Notes under the pieces: generated by a model | Seen by the model: only the letters and a program-made list of their open reading frames with translations | Database searches by the model: none | Told to the model about the DNA's origin: nothing | In this document: positions 1-9,099 of the stretch, one piece after another | How positions within the stretch are numbered: position 1 is the first letter of the stretch | Layout of the letters: each line of letters begins with the position of its first letter | Source: an uncultured Prevotellaceae bacterium | Lineage (GTDB): Bacteria; Bacteroidota; Bacteroidia; Bacteroidales; Bacteroidaceae | NCBI GenBank assembly: GCA_902800435.1 | Contig: CADCEQ010000005.1 | Coordinates: 21,194-85,193 of the forward strand | Reading direction: 5' to 3' | DNA length: 64,000 nt | Position numbers and translations under genes: made by a program

Positions 1-1554
1 GTCGTACTTCTTGTCAATGTCGAGGCACTGGTTGTAGTAGCCCGACTCGTCATCGTAGAACTTGTCGTTGATACCGTTGGTTTCGTAGCTGACATGGCGG
101 TACTGCAGGTCGGCAAAGACGTCCCACTGCTCGCTCAGGTGATAGGCTGCCTTCAGGAATACATTGCCGTCGAGCTTGCGGGCGTCGCTGTCGTAATACT
201 TGTACTGATTGTCGTACATATCGATGAAACGAGCCACCACAGGGTTGGCAGCGTAGGTGACATAGCCAAAGTGGCTACCCTCGAACTCCTGCAAGGACAT
301 GCCACCGATAACATCCCAACGGCCGTCGCTGTAGTTCAGGTTGCCTAGAAAACCGTAGGTGTTCTGCGACAGGCCCTTCTTGCGCACAAAGTCGGTACGC
401 TTGATGTTCTTACCCTCGCCATCGGCCATCACGAGACCGAACTTCGACAGTTTGTTGCTGGGCCGGAACTCGCGGTAGTAGCCGTAGCCGTAGGTGTAGT
501 GGGCCGTGGCCGTTCCCGTCCAGTGCTGCCCCGACTTCCAACTCAGCGACAGCAGGTTGTGGTTCTGCCAGAAGTTGTCGGTGGTCTTCGGCCAGTAGCT
601 GCCGTCGCTCTTCGTGTAGCGGTCGGTCTGGTAGTTGCCATCGGCGTCGCGGGCGAAACTGCCGTCGTCACCATAGCGCAGGGCCTCGTAAAGCGAGTTG
701 TAGCGACCCAGTCCGCGCTCATACATGTCTTTGTAGGTCTTGATGCCGGACTGAGCGCCGTAAGTGCCGTCCATCAGACTCAGGTCGTTATCGCCGGCTG
801 TCACGCCGTTCCACGCCTGGCCGGTCTTCTCGAAATTGCCGATGTTCTTGTATGCGACAACAATGTTGTCGCCCAGCCAAGTCAGCCCACCGTAGTAAGA
901 GCCAGAACGCCCGGCAGTGCCATGGATAAAGCCGTCGGTGTTGGTCTCGTGGTAGGCACCGTCGAAGATGAGGTGGTTCCATAGCAAGCCTGTGGAAAAG
1001 TTCAAGCCGGCATTCCACGTGTTATAGGAGCCATAGCTGGCGCTGAGTTCAAGACCCGGCTTCTGCTGGGGAATGGCCATCTGCAGGGCCACCGTGCCGC
1101 CGAAGGCGCCGTCGCCGTTGGTCGACGTACCCACACCGCGCTGAATCTGCACGCTGCCCAGCAGCGAGCCGTAGCTGTTCATATTGGCCCAGAACACGCA
1201 CTGGTCCTCGGGCGAATTAAGGGGCACACCGTTGAGCGTCACGTTGATGCGCGAGTCGGCGGCACCGCGTATGCGCATATAGGTCGTTCCCGTGCCCATG
1301 CCATTCTCGCTCCAGGCCACCACGCCCGGCGTCTGCGCAAAAAGGAACGGAAGTTCGCGGCCCGTCTTCGAGAAATCGTTCAGTTCCTTCTTCTTCAGGT
1401 TGCTGATGGCATACGGTGCGTTCTTCTGCGCTCTCACACCTTTAACCACTACCTCTGAGAGTTTCTCCACTTTCGTTGAGTCGTAGTGCCACTGCTGTGC
1501 ACTCACTACCATGGCCACTGTTGCGCCTACGACCATCAAAACAATCTTTTTCAT
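1..1554 (-). CDS. TonB-dependent outer-membrane receptor, thiamin-type (partial)
   Basis: The frame is open from an ATG at 1554 to the left edge of the window, giving the first 518 codons. The N-terminus is a signal peptide ending near VSAQ, followed by a TonB-box-like SEVVVKG. A plug domain follows, with typical blocks such as TPGVVAW, MRIRG and VQIQRGVG, and then aromatic-rich, alternating strands expected of the beta-barrel. No carboxypeptidase-like N-terminal extension is present, so it is not a SusC type. The family moves scarce ligands across the outer membrane using TonB-ExbBD energy. The TPP riboswitch directly upstream is what points to thiamin or a thiamin phosphate as ligand; the receptor sequence alone would not tell. 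In other Bacteroidales, TPP-riboswitch receptors are often followed by PnuT and a thiamin kinase, which here would lie beyond the edge. Confidence 0.93.
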   Translation of the reverse strand, partial: MKKIVLMVVGATVAMVVSAQQWHYDSTKVEKLSEVVVKGVRAQKNAPYAISNLKKKELNDFSKTGRELPFLFAQTPGVVAWSENGMGTGTTYMRIRGAADSRINVTLNGVPLNSPEDQCVFWANMNSYGSLLGSVQIQRGVGTSTNGDGAFGGTVALQMAIPQQKPGLELSASYGSYNTWNAGLNFSTGLLWNHLIFDGAYHETNTDGFIHGTAGRSGSYYGGLTWLGDNIVVAYKNIGNFEKTGQAWNGVTAGDNDLSLMDGTYGAQSGIKTYKDMYERGLGRYNSLYEALRYGDDGSFARDADGNYQTDRYTKSDGSYWPKTTDNFWQNHNLLSLSWKSGQHWTGTATAHYTYGYGYYREFRPSNKLSKFGLVMADGEGKNIKRTDFVRKKGLSQNTYGFLGNLNYSDGRWDVIGGMSLQEFEGSHFGYVTYAANPVVARFIDMYDNQYKYYDSDARKLDGNVFLKAAYHLSEQWDVFADLQYRHVSYETNGINDKFYDDESGYYNQCLDIDKKYD

Positions 1555-1604
1555 TCTTCTTGTTGTACCTTTAATTAATAATAATGTAAAGGGGAAACAG
1601 ACCA

Positions 1605-1690
1605 ATACTTTTCATCCCTACGCCGGCATTATCCGAATCAGGTTTGAGGGTATCATCTCAGCCCACGACCGTGGGCACCCCTTGAATTGC
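1605..1690 (-). promoter_or_regulatory. TPP (THI-box) riboswitch
   Basis: Read on the minus strand, this leader holds the thi-box core in the right order: CTGAGA, then ACCC, then ACCTGAT, then GGATAATGCC and CGTAGGGA. These are the pyrimidine- and pyrophosphate-sensing arms of the TPP aptamer. The 5' part, GGGGTGCCC with a small GC hairpin (CCCACGgtCGTGGG), supplies P2/P3. It lies between the promoter at 1696-1726 and the receptor start at 1554, so TPP binding is expected to lower expression of the transporter. About 50 AT-rich bases separate it from the start codon. I did not identify a clear intrinsic terminator there, so control at translation initiation is as likely as termination. Confidence 0.95.
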
Positions 1691-1695
1691 GGGTG

Positions 1696-1726
1696 CAAAG
1701 GTACAACAAATTATTGAACGGGCAAA
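1696..1726 (-). promoter_or_regulatory. Bacteroidetes promoter of the thiamin receptor
   Basis: On the minus strand TTTG (1723-1726), exactly 19 bases, then TACCTTTG (1696-1703): a full match to the phylum's -33/-7 consensus. The expected transcript starts about 1690, just ahead of the riboswitch. Confidence 0.85.
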
Positions 1727-1737
1727 ATGTTTTGCCC
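1720..1737. promoter_or_regulatory. Perfect 8-bp inverted repeat over the -33 element
   Basis: GGGCAAAA, TG, TTTTGCCC: a perfect palindrome with a 2-bp centre that overlaps the -33 TTTG of the receptor promoter. It could be an operator for a second regulator besides the riboswitch. It might instead be chance or a short terminator-like element. Confidence 0.45.
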
Positions 1738-1809
1738 AACATAAAACAAAATATGTCACTATCGGTGTAGTTTTTCCGCATTTTCTGCGTCTAATCCATA
1801 AAAAAGCAG

Positions 1810-1817
1810 TAATTTTG
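1810..1817 (+). promoter_or_regulatory. -7 element for the M16 protease gene
   Basis: TAATTTTG matches TAnnTTTG and lies 26 bp before the ATG at 1844. No good -33 TTTG is seen 19 bp upstream. Confidence 0.6.
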
Positions 1818-1843
1818 CACCCAAATTTCAAGCAATAACCATT

Positions 1844-4681
1844 ATGAAGACAAAGAAAATTTTAGCAATGTTCGTGCTGGCCGTGGCCAGCTTTACAACG
1901 GCAGCTGCACAGCAGCAACAGATGCAGATGCCACCCATCCCCGTTGACCCCGACGTGCGCATCGGCAAACTCGACAACGGACTGACCTACTACATCCGCC
2001 ACAACGAGTGGCCGGAGAAGCGGGCAGAATTCTACATCGCCCAGAAGGTGGGCTCCATTCAGGAGGACGACACGCAGCGCGGTCTGGCACACTTCCTCGA
2101 GCACATGGCCTTCAACGGCTCGAAGCACTTCAAAGGCAACGAACTGCTGCGCTGGTGTGAAAGCATCGGCGTGAAGTTCGGCACCGACCTGAACGCCTAC
2201 ACCTCAATCGACCAGACGGTCTATAATATAAGTAATGTACCCACGACGCGCGAGGGCATTGTCGACTCATGCCTGATGATTCTCTGGGACTGGGCCGACG
2301 GTCTGCTCCTGGAACAGGAGGAGATTGAGAAGGAGCGCGGCGTCATCCATGAGGAGTGGCGACTGCGCACGTCGGCCCAGATGCGTATGCTGGAGCGCGA
2401 CCTGCCCAAACTCTATCCCGGCTCGAAGTACGGCCACCGTATGCCTATCGGTCTGATGGAGATTATCGACAACTTTGAGCGTCCCTTCCTGCAGCAGTAC
2501 TACGAGAAGTGGTACCGCCCCGACAACCAGGGCATCATCGTGGTCGGTGACGTCGACGTCGACAAGGTTGAGCAGAAAATCAAGACGATGTTCTCGCAGA
2601 TTGCTAAGCCCGGTGCCGATGCTGCCAAGCTGGAGCAGGTGGACGTGCCCGACAATGCCGAGCCTATCGTCATCATCGACAAGGACAAGGAGCAGCGCAT
2701 CGACATGGCCGAGGTGATGTTCAAGCATGAGGCCATTCCCGACTCGGTAAAGGGCTCGCTGGAATATCTCGTGGCCAACTACATGAAGAACGTGGCCGTC
2801 GGCATGCTGAACAGCCGACTCGGCGAACTGGCCGAGAAGCCCGACTGCCCCTTCCTGCAGGCATCGGCTAGCGACGGTACCTACGTGCTGTCGAAGCCCA
2901 AGGATGCCTTCGACCTGGGCATCGTGCCTAAGGAGGGCAAGATGAACGAGGCCGTGAAAACCGTCGTTGCCGAAGCCCGCCGCGCCGCAGAGTTCGGCTT
3001 TACCGCTACGGAGTACGGCCGCTCGAAGGCCAACACGCTGAGCGCGCTCGACAAGCAGTACTCGAACAAGGACAAGCGCTACAACTCGCAGTTCGTCAAT
3101 CAATACGTGCAGCACTTCCTCAACAACGAGCCGATCCCTTCGATTGACGACTACTATCAGCTGATGAAGCAGCTGGTGCCTGCCATCCCCATTGATGCCG
3201 TCAACGCCGTGATGGCCCAGCTCATGCCGAAGAGCGACTCGAACCTCGTGGTGCTGAACTTCAACCAAGAGAAGGACGGGGCCACCTACCCCACTGAGAC
3301 TGGACTGCTTGGCGCCATCCGCGATGCCCGCGCCCAGCAGCTGACTGCCTGGGTTGACAACGTGAAGGACGAGCCCCTGATGACCACCCTGCCCAAGCCG
3401 GGTAAGATTACCAAGGAGGTGAAGAACGATAAGTTCGGCTACACGGAGCTGACGCTGCAGAACGGCGTAAAGGTCGTCCTGAAGCAGACCGACCTGAAGA
3501 AGGACCAAGTGATGCTGACAGGTGAGGGCTGGGGCGGCTCGGCACTCTACGATGTGAAGGAGCGCGCCAACATCGCCCTGTTTAACGATGCTGTTGAGGC
3601 CAGCGGGCTGGGTGCTTTCTCGCACACCGAGCTTACCAAAGCCCTGGCCGGAAAGATTGCTGGTGCCACGCTCTCGATGACTACCCAGCGCACTAACGTC
3701 AACGGCTCGTCGACTCCTACCGACGTGGAGACGATGATGCAGCTCGTCTACCTCTACATGACCAGCAACATCAAGAAAGACGAGCAGTCGTATGACCAGA
3801 TGATGAAGACCACCGAACTGCAGCTCAAGAACCGTCTGCTGCAGCCCGAGGCCGTGTTCAGCGACTCGCTGAGCCTGACGCTAACTAAGCATAATCCCCG
3901 CTTCAAGAACCTTGACGTTGAAGACCTGAAGGATGTCAGCTACGACCGCATCCTCCAGATGGCAAAGGAGCGCACAGCAAACGCCGCCGCCTTCACCTTC
4001 ACCATCATCGGCAACTACGACGAGGCCAAGATCCGTCCGCTCGTTGAGCAATACCTCGGCTCGCTGCCCTCGCAGAAGAAAATCATGAAGGGCAAAGACG
4101 TATCGACTGACTACACAGGCAAGGTGGTGAACAACTTCAAGCACAAGGCCGAGACACCGAAAGCCATGGCCGTCATGCACTGGTACTCCAAGAAGATACC
4201 TTACTCGCTAGAGAACATCGTACGCTCGCAGGCTGCAGGACAGGTGCTGCAGATGGTTTATCTGAAGGAAATCCGCGAGGAGGCCAGCGCCGCCTACACC
4301 GTACAGGCTCAGGCCGGCTCCAGCCGTGATGACTTTGGCGACGAGGCCAGCATCTTCGCCGTCTGCCCGATGAAGCCTGAGAAGGCCGACGTTGCCCTGA
4401 GCATCATGCGCCGTGCCGTCATGGACATGGCTGCTGGCAAGTGTGATGCCGACATGGTGACGAAGGTGAAGGAGTATATGCTGAAGAACCTGGGTGACCA
4501 GCTGAAGGACAACGTCTACTGGGCCAGCCGCATCGATGCATGGCGCAAGTGGAACATCGACCTGCATACTGACTGTGAGAAGACCATCCAGGCCCTCACC
4601 CCCCAGAGCATCTGTGCCTTCGTGGCCGAGGTGCTGAAGTCGGGCAACGAGGCAGAGGTCGTCATGCTGCCGGCAGAGTAA
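1844..4681 (+). CDS. M16 family zinc metalloprotease, secreted
   Basis: A 945-residue pitrilysin-family peptidase with a signal peptide (cleavage near AAAQ, about residue 22). The inverted zinc motif HFLEH is at 83-87, with the third ligand among the glutamates at 162-164. Length and layout fit the fused two-half M16 form (active N-terminal half, inactive C-terminal half, as in PqqL), which forms a clamshell and cuts peptides in the periplasm. It has its own -7 element upstream. metK follows after 34 bp of A-rich sequence and may be partly co-transcribed. Substrates cannot be told from the sequence. Confidence 0.93.
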   Translation: MKTKKILAMFVLAVASFTTAAAQQQQMQMPPIPVDPDVRIGKLDNGLTYYIRHNEWPEKRAEFYIAQKVGSIQEDDTQRGLAHFLEHMAFNGSKHFKGNELLRWCESIGVKFGTDLNAYTSIDQTVYNISNVPTTREGIVDSCLMILWDWADGLLLEQEEIEKERGVIHEEWRLRTSAQMRMLERDLPKLYPGSKYGHRMPIGLMEIIDNFERPFLQQYYEKWYRPDNQGIIVVGDVDVDKVEQKIKTMFSQIAKPGADAAKLEQVDVPDNAEPIVIIDKDKEQRIDMAEVMFKHEAIPDSVKGSLEYLVANYMKNVAVGMLNSRLGELAEKPDCPFLQASASDGTYVLSKPKDAFDLGIVPKEGKMNEAVKTVVAEARRAAEFGFTATEYGRSKANTLSALDKQYSNKDKRYNSQFVNQYVQHFLNNEPIPSIDDYYQLMKQLVPAIPIDAVNAVMAQLMPKSDSNLVVLNFNQEKDGATYPTETGLLGAIRDARAQQLTAWVDNVKDEPLMTTLPKPGKITKEVKNDKFGYTELTLQNGVKVVLKQTDLKKDQVMLTGEGWGGSALYDVKERANIALFNDAVEASGLGAFSHTELTKALAGKIAGATLSMTTQRTNVNGSSTPTDVETMMQLVYLYMTSNIKKDEQSYDQMMKTTELQLKNRLLQPEAVFSDSLSLTLTKHNPRFKNLDVEDLKDVSYDRILQMAKERTANAAAFTFTIIGNYDEAKIRPLVEQYLGSLPSQKKIMKGKDVSTDYTGKVVNNFKHKAETPKAMAVMHWYSKKIPYSLENIVRSQAAGQVLQMVYLKEIREEASAAYTVQAQAGSSRDDFGDEASIFAVCPMKPEKADVALSIMRRAVMDMAAGKCDADMVTKVKEYMLKNLGDQLKDNVYWASRIDAWRKWNIDLHTDCEKTIQALTPQSICAFVAEVLKSGNEAEVVMLPAE

Positions 4682-4715
4682 ATAAGGTAAAAAAGTAAAA
4701 AAACGAAAAAAGGGA

Positions 4716-6017
4716 ATGTCATACTTATTTTCATCGGAATCTGTTTCGGAGGGCCATCCCGACAAGGTGGCCGACCAGATAAGTGACGCTATTCTCGACC
4801 AGTTCCTGGCATACGACTCGAAGGCTCGCGTGGCCTGCGAGTCGTTTGTCACAACCGGTCAGGTGGTTCTCATGGGCGAAGTCAGCAGCGACGTCTACAT
4901 CGACTTGCAGACCATAGCGCGCAAAACCATCAATAGGATTGGCTACACAAAGGCTGAATACCAATTCGACGGCAACTCGTGCGGCATACTCAGTGCCATC
5001 CACGAGCAGAGCCAGGACATCAACCGAGGTGTTGACCGCGAGGAAGAAGAAGAGCAGGGCGCCGGCGACCAAGGCATGATGTTCGGCTATGCCACCAACG
5101 AAACGGAAAACTACATGCCCGTCACGCTCGACTTGGCCCACCTTATCATGCGCACCCTCGCCGACATCCGCAAGGAGGGCAAGGTAATGACCTACCTGCG
5201 CCCCGATGCCAAGAGCCAGGTAACGGTGCAGTACTCGGACGAAGGCATCCCCGAGCGCATCGACACCATCGTGGTCTCGACTCAGCACGACGAGTTCGAC
5301 GAGGACAAAGCAATGCTGGACCGCATCAAGGACGACGTCATCAACATCCTCATCCCGAGGGTGAAGCAGCAGATACACTCGCAGAAAGTGCTTGATCTCT
5401 TCGACTCTGACATCTACAACGTCAACCCGACGGAAGAGAACTTTAACGCCCCAGGCATCAAGCTCTTCGTCAACCCGACAGGCAAGTTCGTCATCGGTGG
5501 TCCCCACGGCGACACCGGCCTGACGGGCCGCAAGATTATCGTCGATACCTATGGCGGCAAGGGTGCCCACGGCGGCGGTGCCTTCTCGGGCAAGGACTCC
5601 TCGAAGGTCGACCGCTCTGCAGCCTACGCAGCTCGCCACATCGCCAAGAACTTGGTGGCTGCCGGCGTCAGCGACGAGATTCTGGTGCAGATCAGCTACG
5701 CCATCGGCGTGGCCAAGCCCATGAACATCTACGTCAATACCTACGGACGCTCGCGGGTGCAGATGACCGACGGCGAGATTGCCAAGAAGATTGAGCAGCT
5801 GTTCGACCTGCGCCCCAAGGCTATTGAACGCTCGCTGAAGCTGCGCCAGCCAATGTATCTGGAAACTGCCGCCTACGGCCACATGGGCCGCAAGAACGAA
5901 ACCATCAAGAAGAAGTTCACCAGCAACTATCACGAAACCCGTGAGATTGATGTGGAACTCTTTACCTGGGAGAAGCTCGACCGCGTCGATGACATCAAAC
6001 GGGAATTTGGCCTGTAA
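4716..6017 (+). CDS. metK: S-adenosylmethionine synthase
   Basis: Makes S-adenosylmethionine from methionine and ATP in the cytoplasm. Visible family blocks are the N-terminal [20 protein letters not shown], the [12 protein letters not shown] loop near residue 113, and the glycine-rich GGGAFSGKD followed by KVDRSAAY. The 433 residues exceed the roughly 385 of E. coli, as usual in Bacteroidetes. The start is the ATG at 4716 because the conserved SYLFSSES begins at once. The A-rich leader before it (repeated GTAAAAAA-like units) is typical of ribosome-binding regions in this phylum. The stop codon touches the next gene's ATG (TAAATG), so the two are probably translationally coupled. Confidence 0.98.
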   Translation: MSYLFSSESVSEGHPDKVADQISDAILDQFLAYDSKARVACESFVTTGQVVLMGEVSSDVYIDLQTIARKTINRIGYTKAEYQFDGNSCGILSAIHEQSQDINRGVDREEEEEQGAGDQGMMFGYATNETENYMPVTLDLAHLIMRTLADIRKEGKVMTYLRPDAKSQVTVQYSDEGIPERIDTIVVSTQHDEFDEDKAMLDRIKDDVINILIPRVKQQIHSQKVLDLFDSDIYNVNPTEENFNAPGIKLFVNPTGKFVIGGPHGDTGLTGRKIIVDTYGGKGAHGGGAFSGKDSSKVDRSAAYAARHIAKNLVAAGVSDEILVQISYAIGVAKPMNIYVNTYGRSRVQMTDGEIAKKIEQLFDLRPKAIERSLKLRQPMYLETAAYGHMGRKNETIKKKFTSNYHETREIDVELFTWEKLDRVDDIKREFGL

Positions 6018-7046
6018 ATGTTTCTACAGCAAGATTCCATAGTAAGCGAACACACGGTGTCGGCGGGCGTTGCCGATACTGTCGTACACAAAACGGCACG
6101 TCCGCAGACACCCTACCAGGTGCTGCGGATGCTGCCTAAAGACGCTACGCCCGCCCAGCAGGACTCTGCCATTCAGGCATGGTTCAAGCCTGGCAAGATA
6201 CACTACAGCGACCGCCCTGATACGCTCCACCTGCCCGGTCACGACGCAGGACGCTCGTTAAAGGACGTCAGTCTGCCCCAATACTACCGCGAGTCATTCT
6301 TCGCCAACGACTCACTGCTCCACCCCGAGCTGACCGGCGGACGCCCGGGCATCGCCGGCGACCCTGTGCCCTACACCGTTCGCGGCGACGATGCCATTGC
6401 GTGCATGCTCCTCTTCTGCTTTGTGCTGGCCGTTACGTCCTTTGCCTACTCGCGCCAAGCCATACTCCACCAGCTGAAGGACTTTTTCTACATACCCCGG
6501 ACCGATAAAACATCTTCAAGCGCATCAAGCGAGAAGTTCCCGTTTCATATCTTCCTCAGCATACAGACCTGTCTGCTGCTGGCCATCACTTACTATTTCT
6601 ATATCACCCACTATGTTGCTGACACCTTTGTGCTTGATGCCCCCTATGAACTCATTGGAATATTCTTCGGCGTGTTCATTGCCTACTTCATCTTCAAGAT
6701 TATCATCTACAAAGTGGTGAACCTCATCTTCTTCAGAAGTAAAAAAAGTAAACAATGGACGTGGACGCTGACGTTCATAACCGCCCTCGAAGGCATTGCT
6801 CTTTTCCCCGCTGTCATTTTGCAAGTGTACTTCAACCTTCCGATGCAAAATGTCGTATATTATTTTATTTTCGTGCTGATTTTAACCAAAATATTGACAA
6901 TTTACAAGTGCCGAGTTATCTTTTTCCGGCAAATTAGTGATTTTCTGCAAATAATTTTGTACCTTTGTGCCCTCGAAATCATACCTCTATTGTCGCTCGC
7001 CGGCATTTTGGTATTGATTACCGACCAATTAAAAGTAAATTTTTAG
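6018..7046 (+). CDS. DUF4271 membrane protein
   Basis: A 342-residue protein with a polar N-terminal third (to about residue 125) and then seven or so hydrophobic segments. The first segment is around ACMLLFCFVLAV near residue 130 and a group runs from about 175 to the end. It matches the Bacteroidetes-specific DUF4271 family by layout and by its place just before the uroporphyrinogen-III-synthase-like gene. No function is established that I know of. Its ATG directly follows the metK stop codon, and only 13 bp separate it from the next gene, so it is within one operon. Confidence 0.8.
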   Translation: MFLQQDSIVSEHTVSAGVADTVVHKTARPQTPYQVLRMLPKDATPAQQDSAIQAWFKPGKIHYSDRPDTLHLPGHDAGRSLKDVSLPQYYRESFFANDSLLHPELTGGRPGIAGDPVPYTVRGDDAIACMLLFCFVLAVTSFAYSRQAILHQLKDFFYIPRTDKTSSSASSEKFPFHIFLSIQTCLLLAITYYFYITHYVADTFVLDAPYELIGIFFGVFIAYFIFKIIIYKVVNLIFFRSKKSKQWTWTLTFITALEGIALFPAVILQVYFNLPMQNVVYYFIFVLILTKILTIYKCRVIFFRQISDFLQIILYLCALEIIPLLSLAGILVLITDQLKVNF

Positions 7047-7059
7047 GACACAAAGCGAA

Positions 7060-7809
7060 ATGATTAAGAAGATTCTGGTTTCACAGCCAAAACCCGCAAG
7101 TGAGAAGTCGCCTTATTACGACATCGCCAGCAAGTTCGATGTTGAATTGATTTTCCGCCCATTTATTAAGGTGGAAGGCATGTCGGCCAAGGAATTTCGT
7201 ACGCAGAAAGTCAGCATTCTCGACTATACTGCCATTGTTTTCACATCGCGTCACGCTATTGATCATTTCTTTACCCTGGCCAAGGAACTGCGCGTCAATA
7301 TTCCTGAGGACATGAAATACTTCTGTGTCACGGAGACCATCGCCCTGTATATTCAGAAATATGTGCAGTACAGAAAGCGCAAGGTCTTCTTCGGTACTAC
7401 CGGCCGCGTCGACGACCTGCTGCCAACCATGATTAAGCACAAGACCGAGAAGTACCTCGTTCCCATGAGCGATGTCCACAACGACTCGCTTACCCAGCTT
7501 CTTGACTCGAAGAAGCTGAACCATAAGGAGGTTGTCATGTATAAGACCGTCAGCAACGACTTCACCCCCGAGGAGGTTAAGAACTTCGATTACGACATGC
7601 TGATTTTCTTCAGCCCTTCAGGCATCGAGGCCTTGACCAAGAACTTCCCCGACTTCAAGCAGGGCGATATTGCCATTGCCACCTTTGGTCCCTCTACGGC
7701 CAAGGCCGCCAAGGAAGCCGGACTCCGACTGGATATTGAAGCTCCTAACGAGAAGTATCCCTCTATGACCGGTGCGCTGCAGCACTATCTTATTATGCTT
7801 GACGACTGA
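7060..7809 (+). CDS. hemD: Uroporphyrinogen-III synthase family protein
   Basis: The 249-residue length and two-lobed alpha/beta pattern fit HemD. It shows VFTSRHAIDHFF near 60, a strand-turn FCVTETIALYI near 90, and the C-terminal FFSPSGIEAL and ATFGPSTAKAAKEAG blocks that bind the linear tetrapyrrole in this family. The reaction is cyclisation of hydroxymethylbilane to uroporphyrinogen III. HemD sequences diverge a great deal, and no other tetrapyrrole gene is nearby. In many gut Bacteroidales the pathway is incomplete, so its actual role may differ. It lies between DUF4271 and rnpA. Confidence 0.8.
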   Translation: MIKKILVSQPKPASEKSPYYDIASKFDVELIFRPFIKVEGMSAKEFRTQKVSILDYTAIVFTSRHAIDHFFTLAKELRVNIPEDMKYFCVTETIALYIQKYVQYRKRKVFFGTTGRVDDLLPTMIKHKTEKYLVPMSDVHNDSLTQLLDSKKLNHKEVVMYKTVSNDFTPEEVKNFDYDMLIFFSPSGIEALTKNFPDFKQGDIAIATFGPSTAKAAKEAGLRLDIEAPNEKYPSMTGALQHYLIMLDD

Positions 7810-7829
7810 ACGCCAGAACGTCACCAACA

Positions 7830-8210
7830 TTGAACGCCCAGTTTAAGAAACGCGAGCACATTGTCAGCACCCGACTGATAGAGACGCTCTTCGGCAGCGG
7901 CAGTACGGCCATGTCTGCATTTCCGCTGAGAGCCGTTTTCAGGAAGGTACCGCGCAGTCAGACTAACGTTCCCGTACAGATACTTATCAGTGTTTCCAAG
8001 AAGCGCTTCAAGCACGCTGTCGACCGCAACCGTATCAAGCGGCAGGTGCGTGAAGCCTACCGCCACACTAAGCAACCCCTTTTCGACGCCATTGCCGACG
8101 ACGAGACGCTGCTGATAGCTTTTATTTGGATTTCCGACCGACAGGCAACCTCGGCTACGGTTGCCCGACAAGTAGAGAGACTGGTCGGCCGTATTGCAGA
8201 GACAATATGA
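7830..8210 (+). CDS. rnpA: Ribonuclease P protein component
   Basis: A 126-residue basic protein with the RNase P protein signature around residue 70: the helix [12 protein letters not shown] preceded by [12 protein letters not shown]. It binds the RNA subunit and helps recognise pre-tRNA leaders. The start chosen is TTG at 7830, 21 bp after the hemD stop; no ATG lies in frame before the conserved FKKREHIVS stretch. Its TGA overlaps the ATG of yidD (ATGA), a common arrangement of these two genes. Confidence 0.93.
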   Translation: MNAQFKKREHIVSTRLIETLFGSGSTAMSAFPLRAVFRKVPRSQTNVPVQILISVSKKRFKHAVDRNRIKRQVREAYRHTKQPLFDAIADDETLLIAFIWISDRQATSATVARQVERLVGRIAETI

Positions 8211-8437
8211 AACAGATAACACGCCTCCTGTCGTGGTTGCTGGTGCTGCCCATCCGTTTCTACCAGACTTGCATCAGTCCCTATACACCACCCTCTTGCC
8301 GCTTCACGCCGACGTGCTCAGAATATGCCCGTCAGGCAATTCTGAAGCACGGTCCCGTGAAGGGTCTTTACCTCGCCATACGCCGCATCCTGCGCTGCCA
8401 TCCTTGGGGCGGCTCAGGCTACGACCCTGTACCTTGA
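8207..8437 (+). CDS. yidD: Membrane protein insertion efficiency factor YidD
   Basis: A 76-residue protein with the YidD pattern: [20 protein letters not shown], then [19 protein letters not shown], ending in [14 protein letters not shown]. It is a small membrane-associated factor thought to assist YidC. The ATG at 8207 overlaps the rnpA stop. A longer in-frame extension upstream lies wholly inside rnpA and is rejected. This gene ends the rightward operon and converges on a leftward gene 28 bp away. Confidence 0.95.
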   Translation: MKQITRLLSWLLVLPIRFYQTCISPYTPPSCRFTPTCSEYARQAILKHGPVKGLYLAIRRILRCHPWGGSGYDPVP

Positions 8438-8465
8438 GGCATCATGCGAGGTGGCGTGTCGCCGT

Positions 8466-9023
8466 TTAGCGCATAGCGAAGAAATTGCCGTCGCCCATGG
8501 CCATACGCACTTGGTAGAGGCCATTCTCATTGGGAGTAACGGTCAGCTGCTCGCCCTCAGGCAATACAGTTGTAATGGTTCCATCCTGATTGAAACGGAA
8601 CAGCTCGCGGGTCTGACCGTTCTGTGTCAGCGACCAGGAATCCTTCTTCTTGTCGTAGTTGAAATAGCTCATCTCACCAGTAGGAGCCTTAATCTCATAG
8701 CCGTTCTCCAAGGTGGTCACAGCATAGTAACGGCCGTCGCTGCCCATCACCTGCTGAGTTTTGCCGATGTTGGCATGCATGGGATTAGAACCGCTCCAGA
8801 ATTCAATGGTGTTGAGCACGAGCGAGTCAACGAACAGACAAACGCTGCCGACAATCGGGCCAATGATGAAGCCCACGATAGCATTTAAGAACTTACTGCT
8901 TGTCATGTTGGTTTGCCACTTGGCATAGCTGTTGAAGAGGGCGAACTTACCGACAAAGCACGAACTGCACAACATTGCGCCTGCCATCATGAAGGCAGCA
9001 ACCTTTACATTTACTTTTTTCAT
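8466..9023 (-). CDS. DUF3332 family protein
   Basis: A 185-residue protein with a hydrophobic leader ending in LCSSC, which could be a lipobox although the -3 residue is atypical. A second hydrophobic stretch (FLNAIVGFIIGPIVGSVCLF, about 43-62) and FWSGSNP follow, then a beta-rich C-terminal half (about 95-185). This matches the DUF3332 family of Bacteroidetes. Function unknown to me. It has its own -7 element TATCTTTG (9054-9061, minus), so it is a single-gene unit converging with yidD. Confidence 0.82.
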   Translation of the reverse strand: MKKVNVKVAAFMMAGAMLCSSCFVGKFALFNSYAKWQTNMTSSKFLNAIVGFIIGPIVGSVCLFVDSLVLNTIEFWSGSNPMHANIGKTQQVMGSDGRYYAVTTLENGYEIKAPTGEMSYFNYDKKKDSWSLTQNGQTRELFRFNQDGTITTVLPEGEQLTVTPNENGLYQVRMAMGDGNFFAMR

Positions 9024-9099
9024 ATTACTACAATTTAATTGTTAAACCGTTGGCAAAGATACAAAAAAAATGGTAATAACGCTCGTCTATGAATATTTT

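Noticed and set aside
2267..3625. A 452-codon open frame on the minus strand
   Set aside because: It lies wholly opposite the M16 protease gene, has no recognisable family, and results from codon bias in GC-rich coding DNA.
4731..5933. A 400-codon open frame on the minus strand
   Set aside because: It is opposite metK, whose conserved motifs fix the coding strand.
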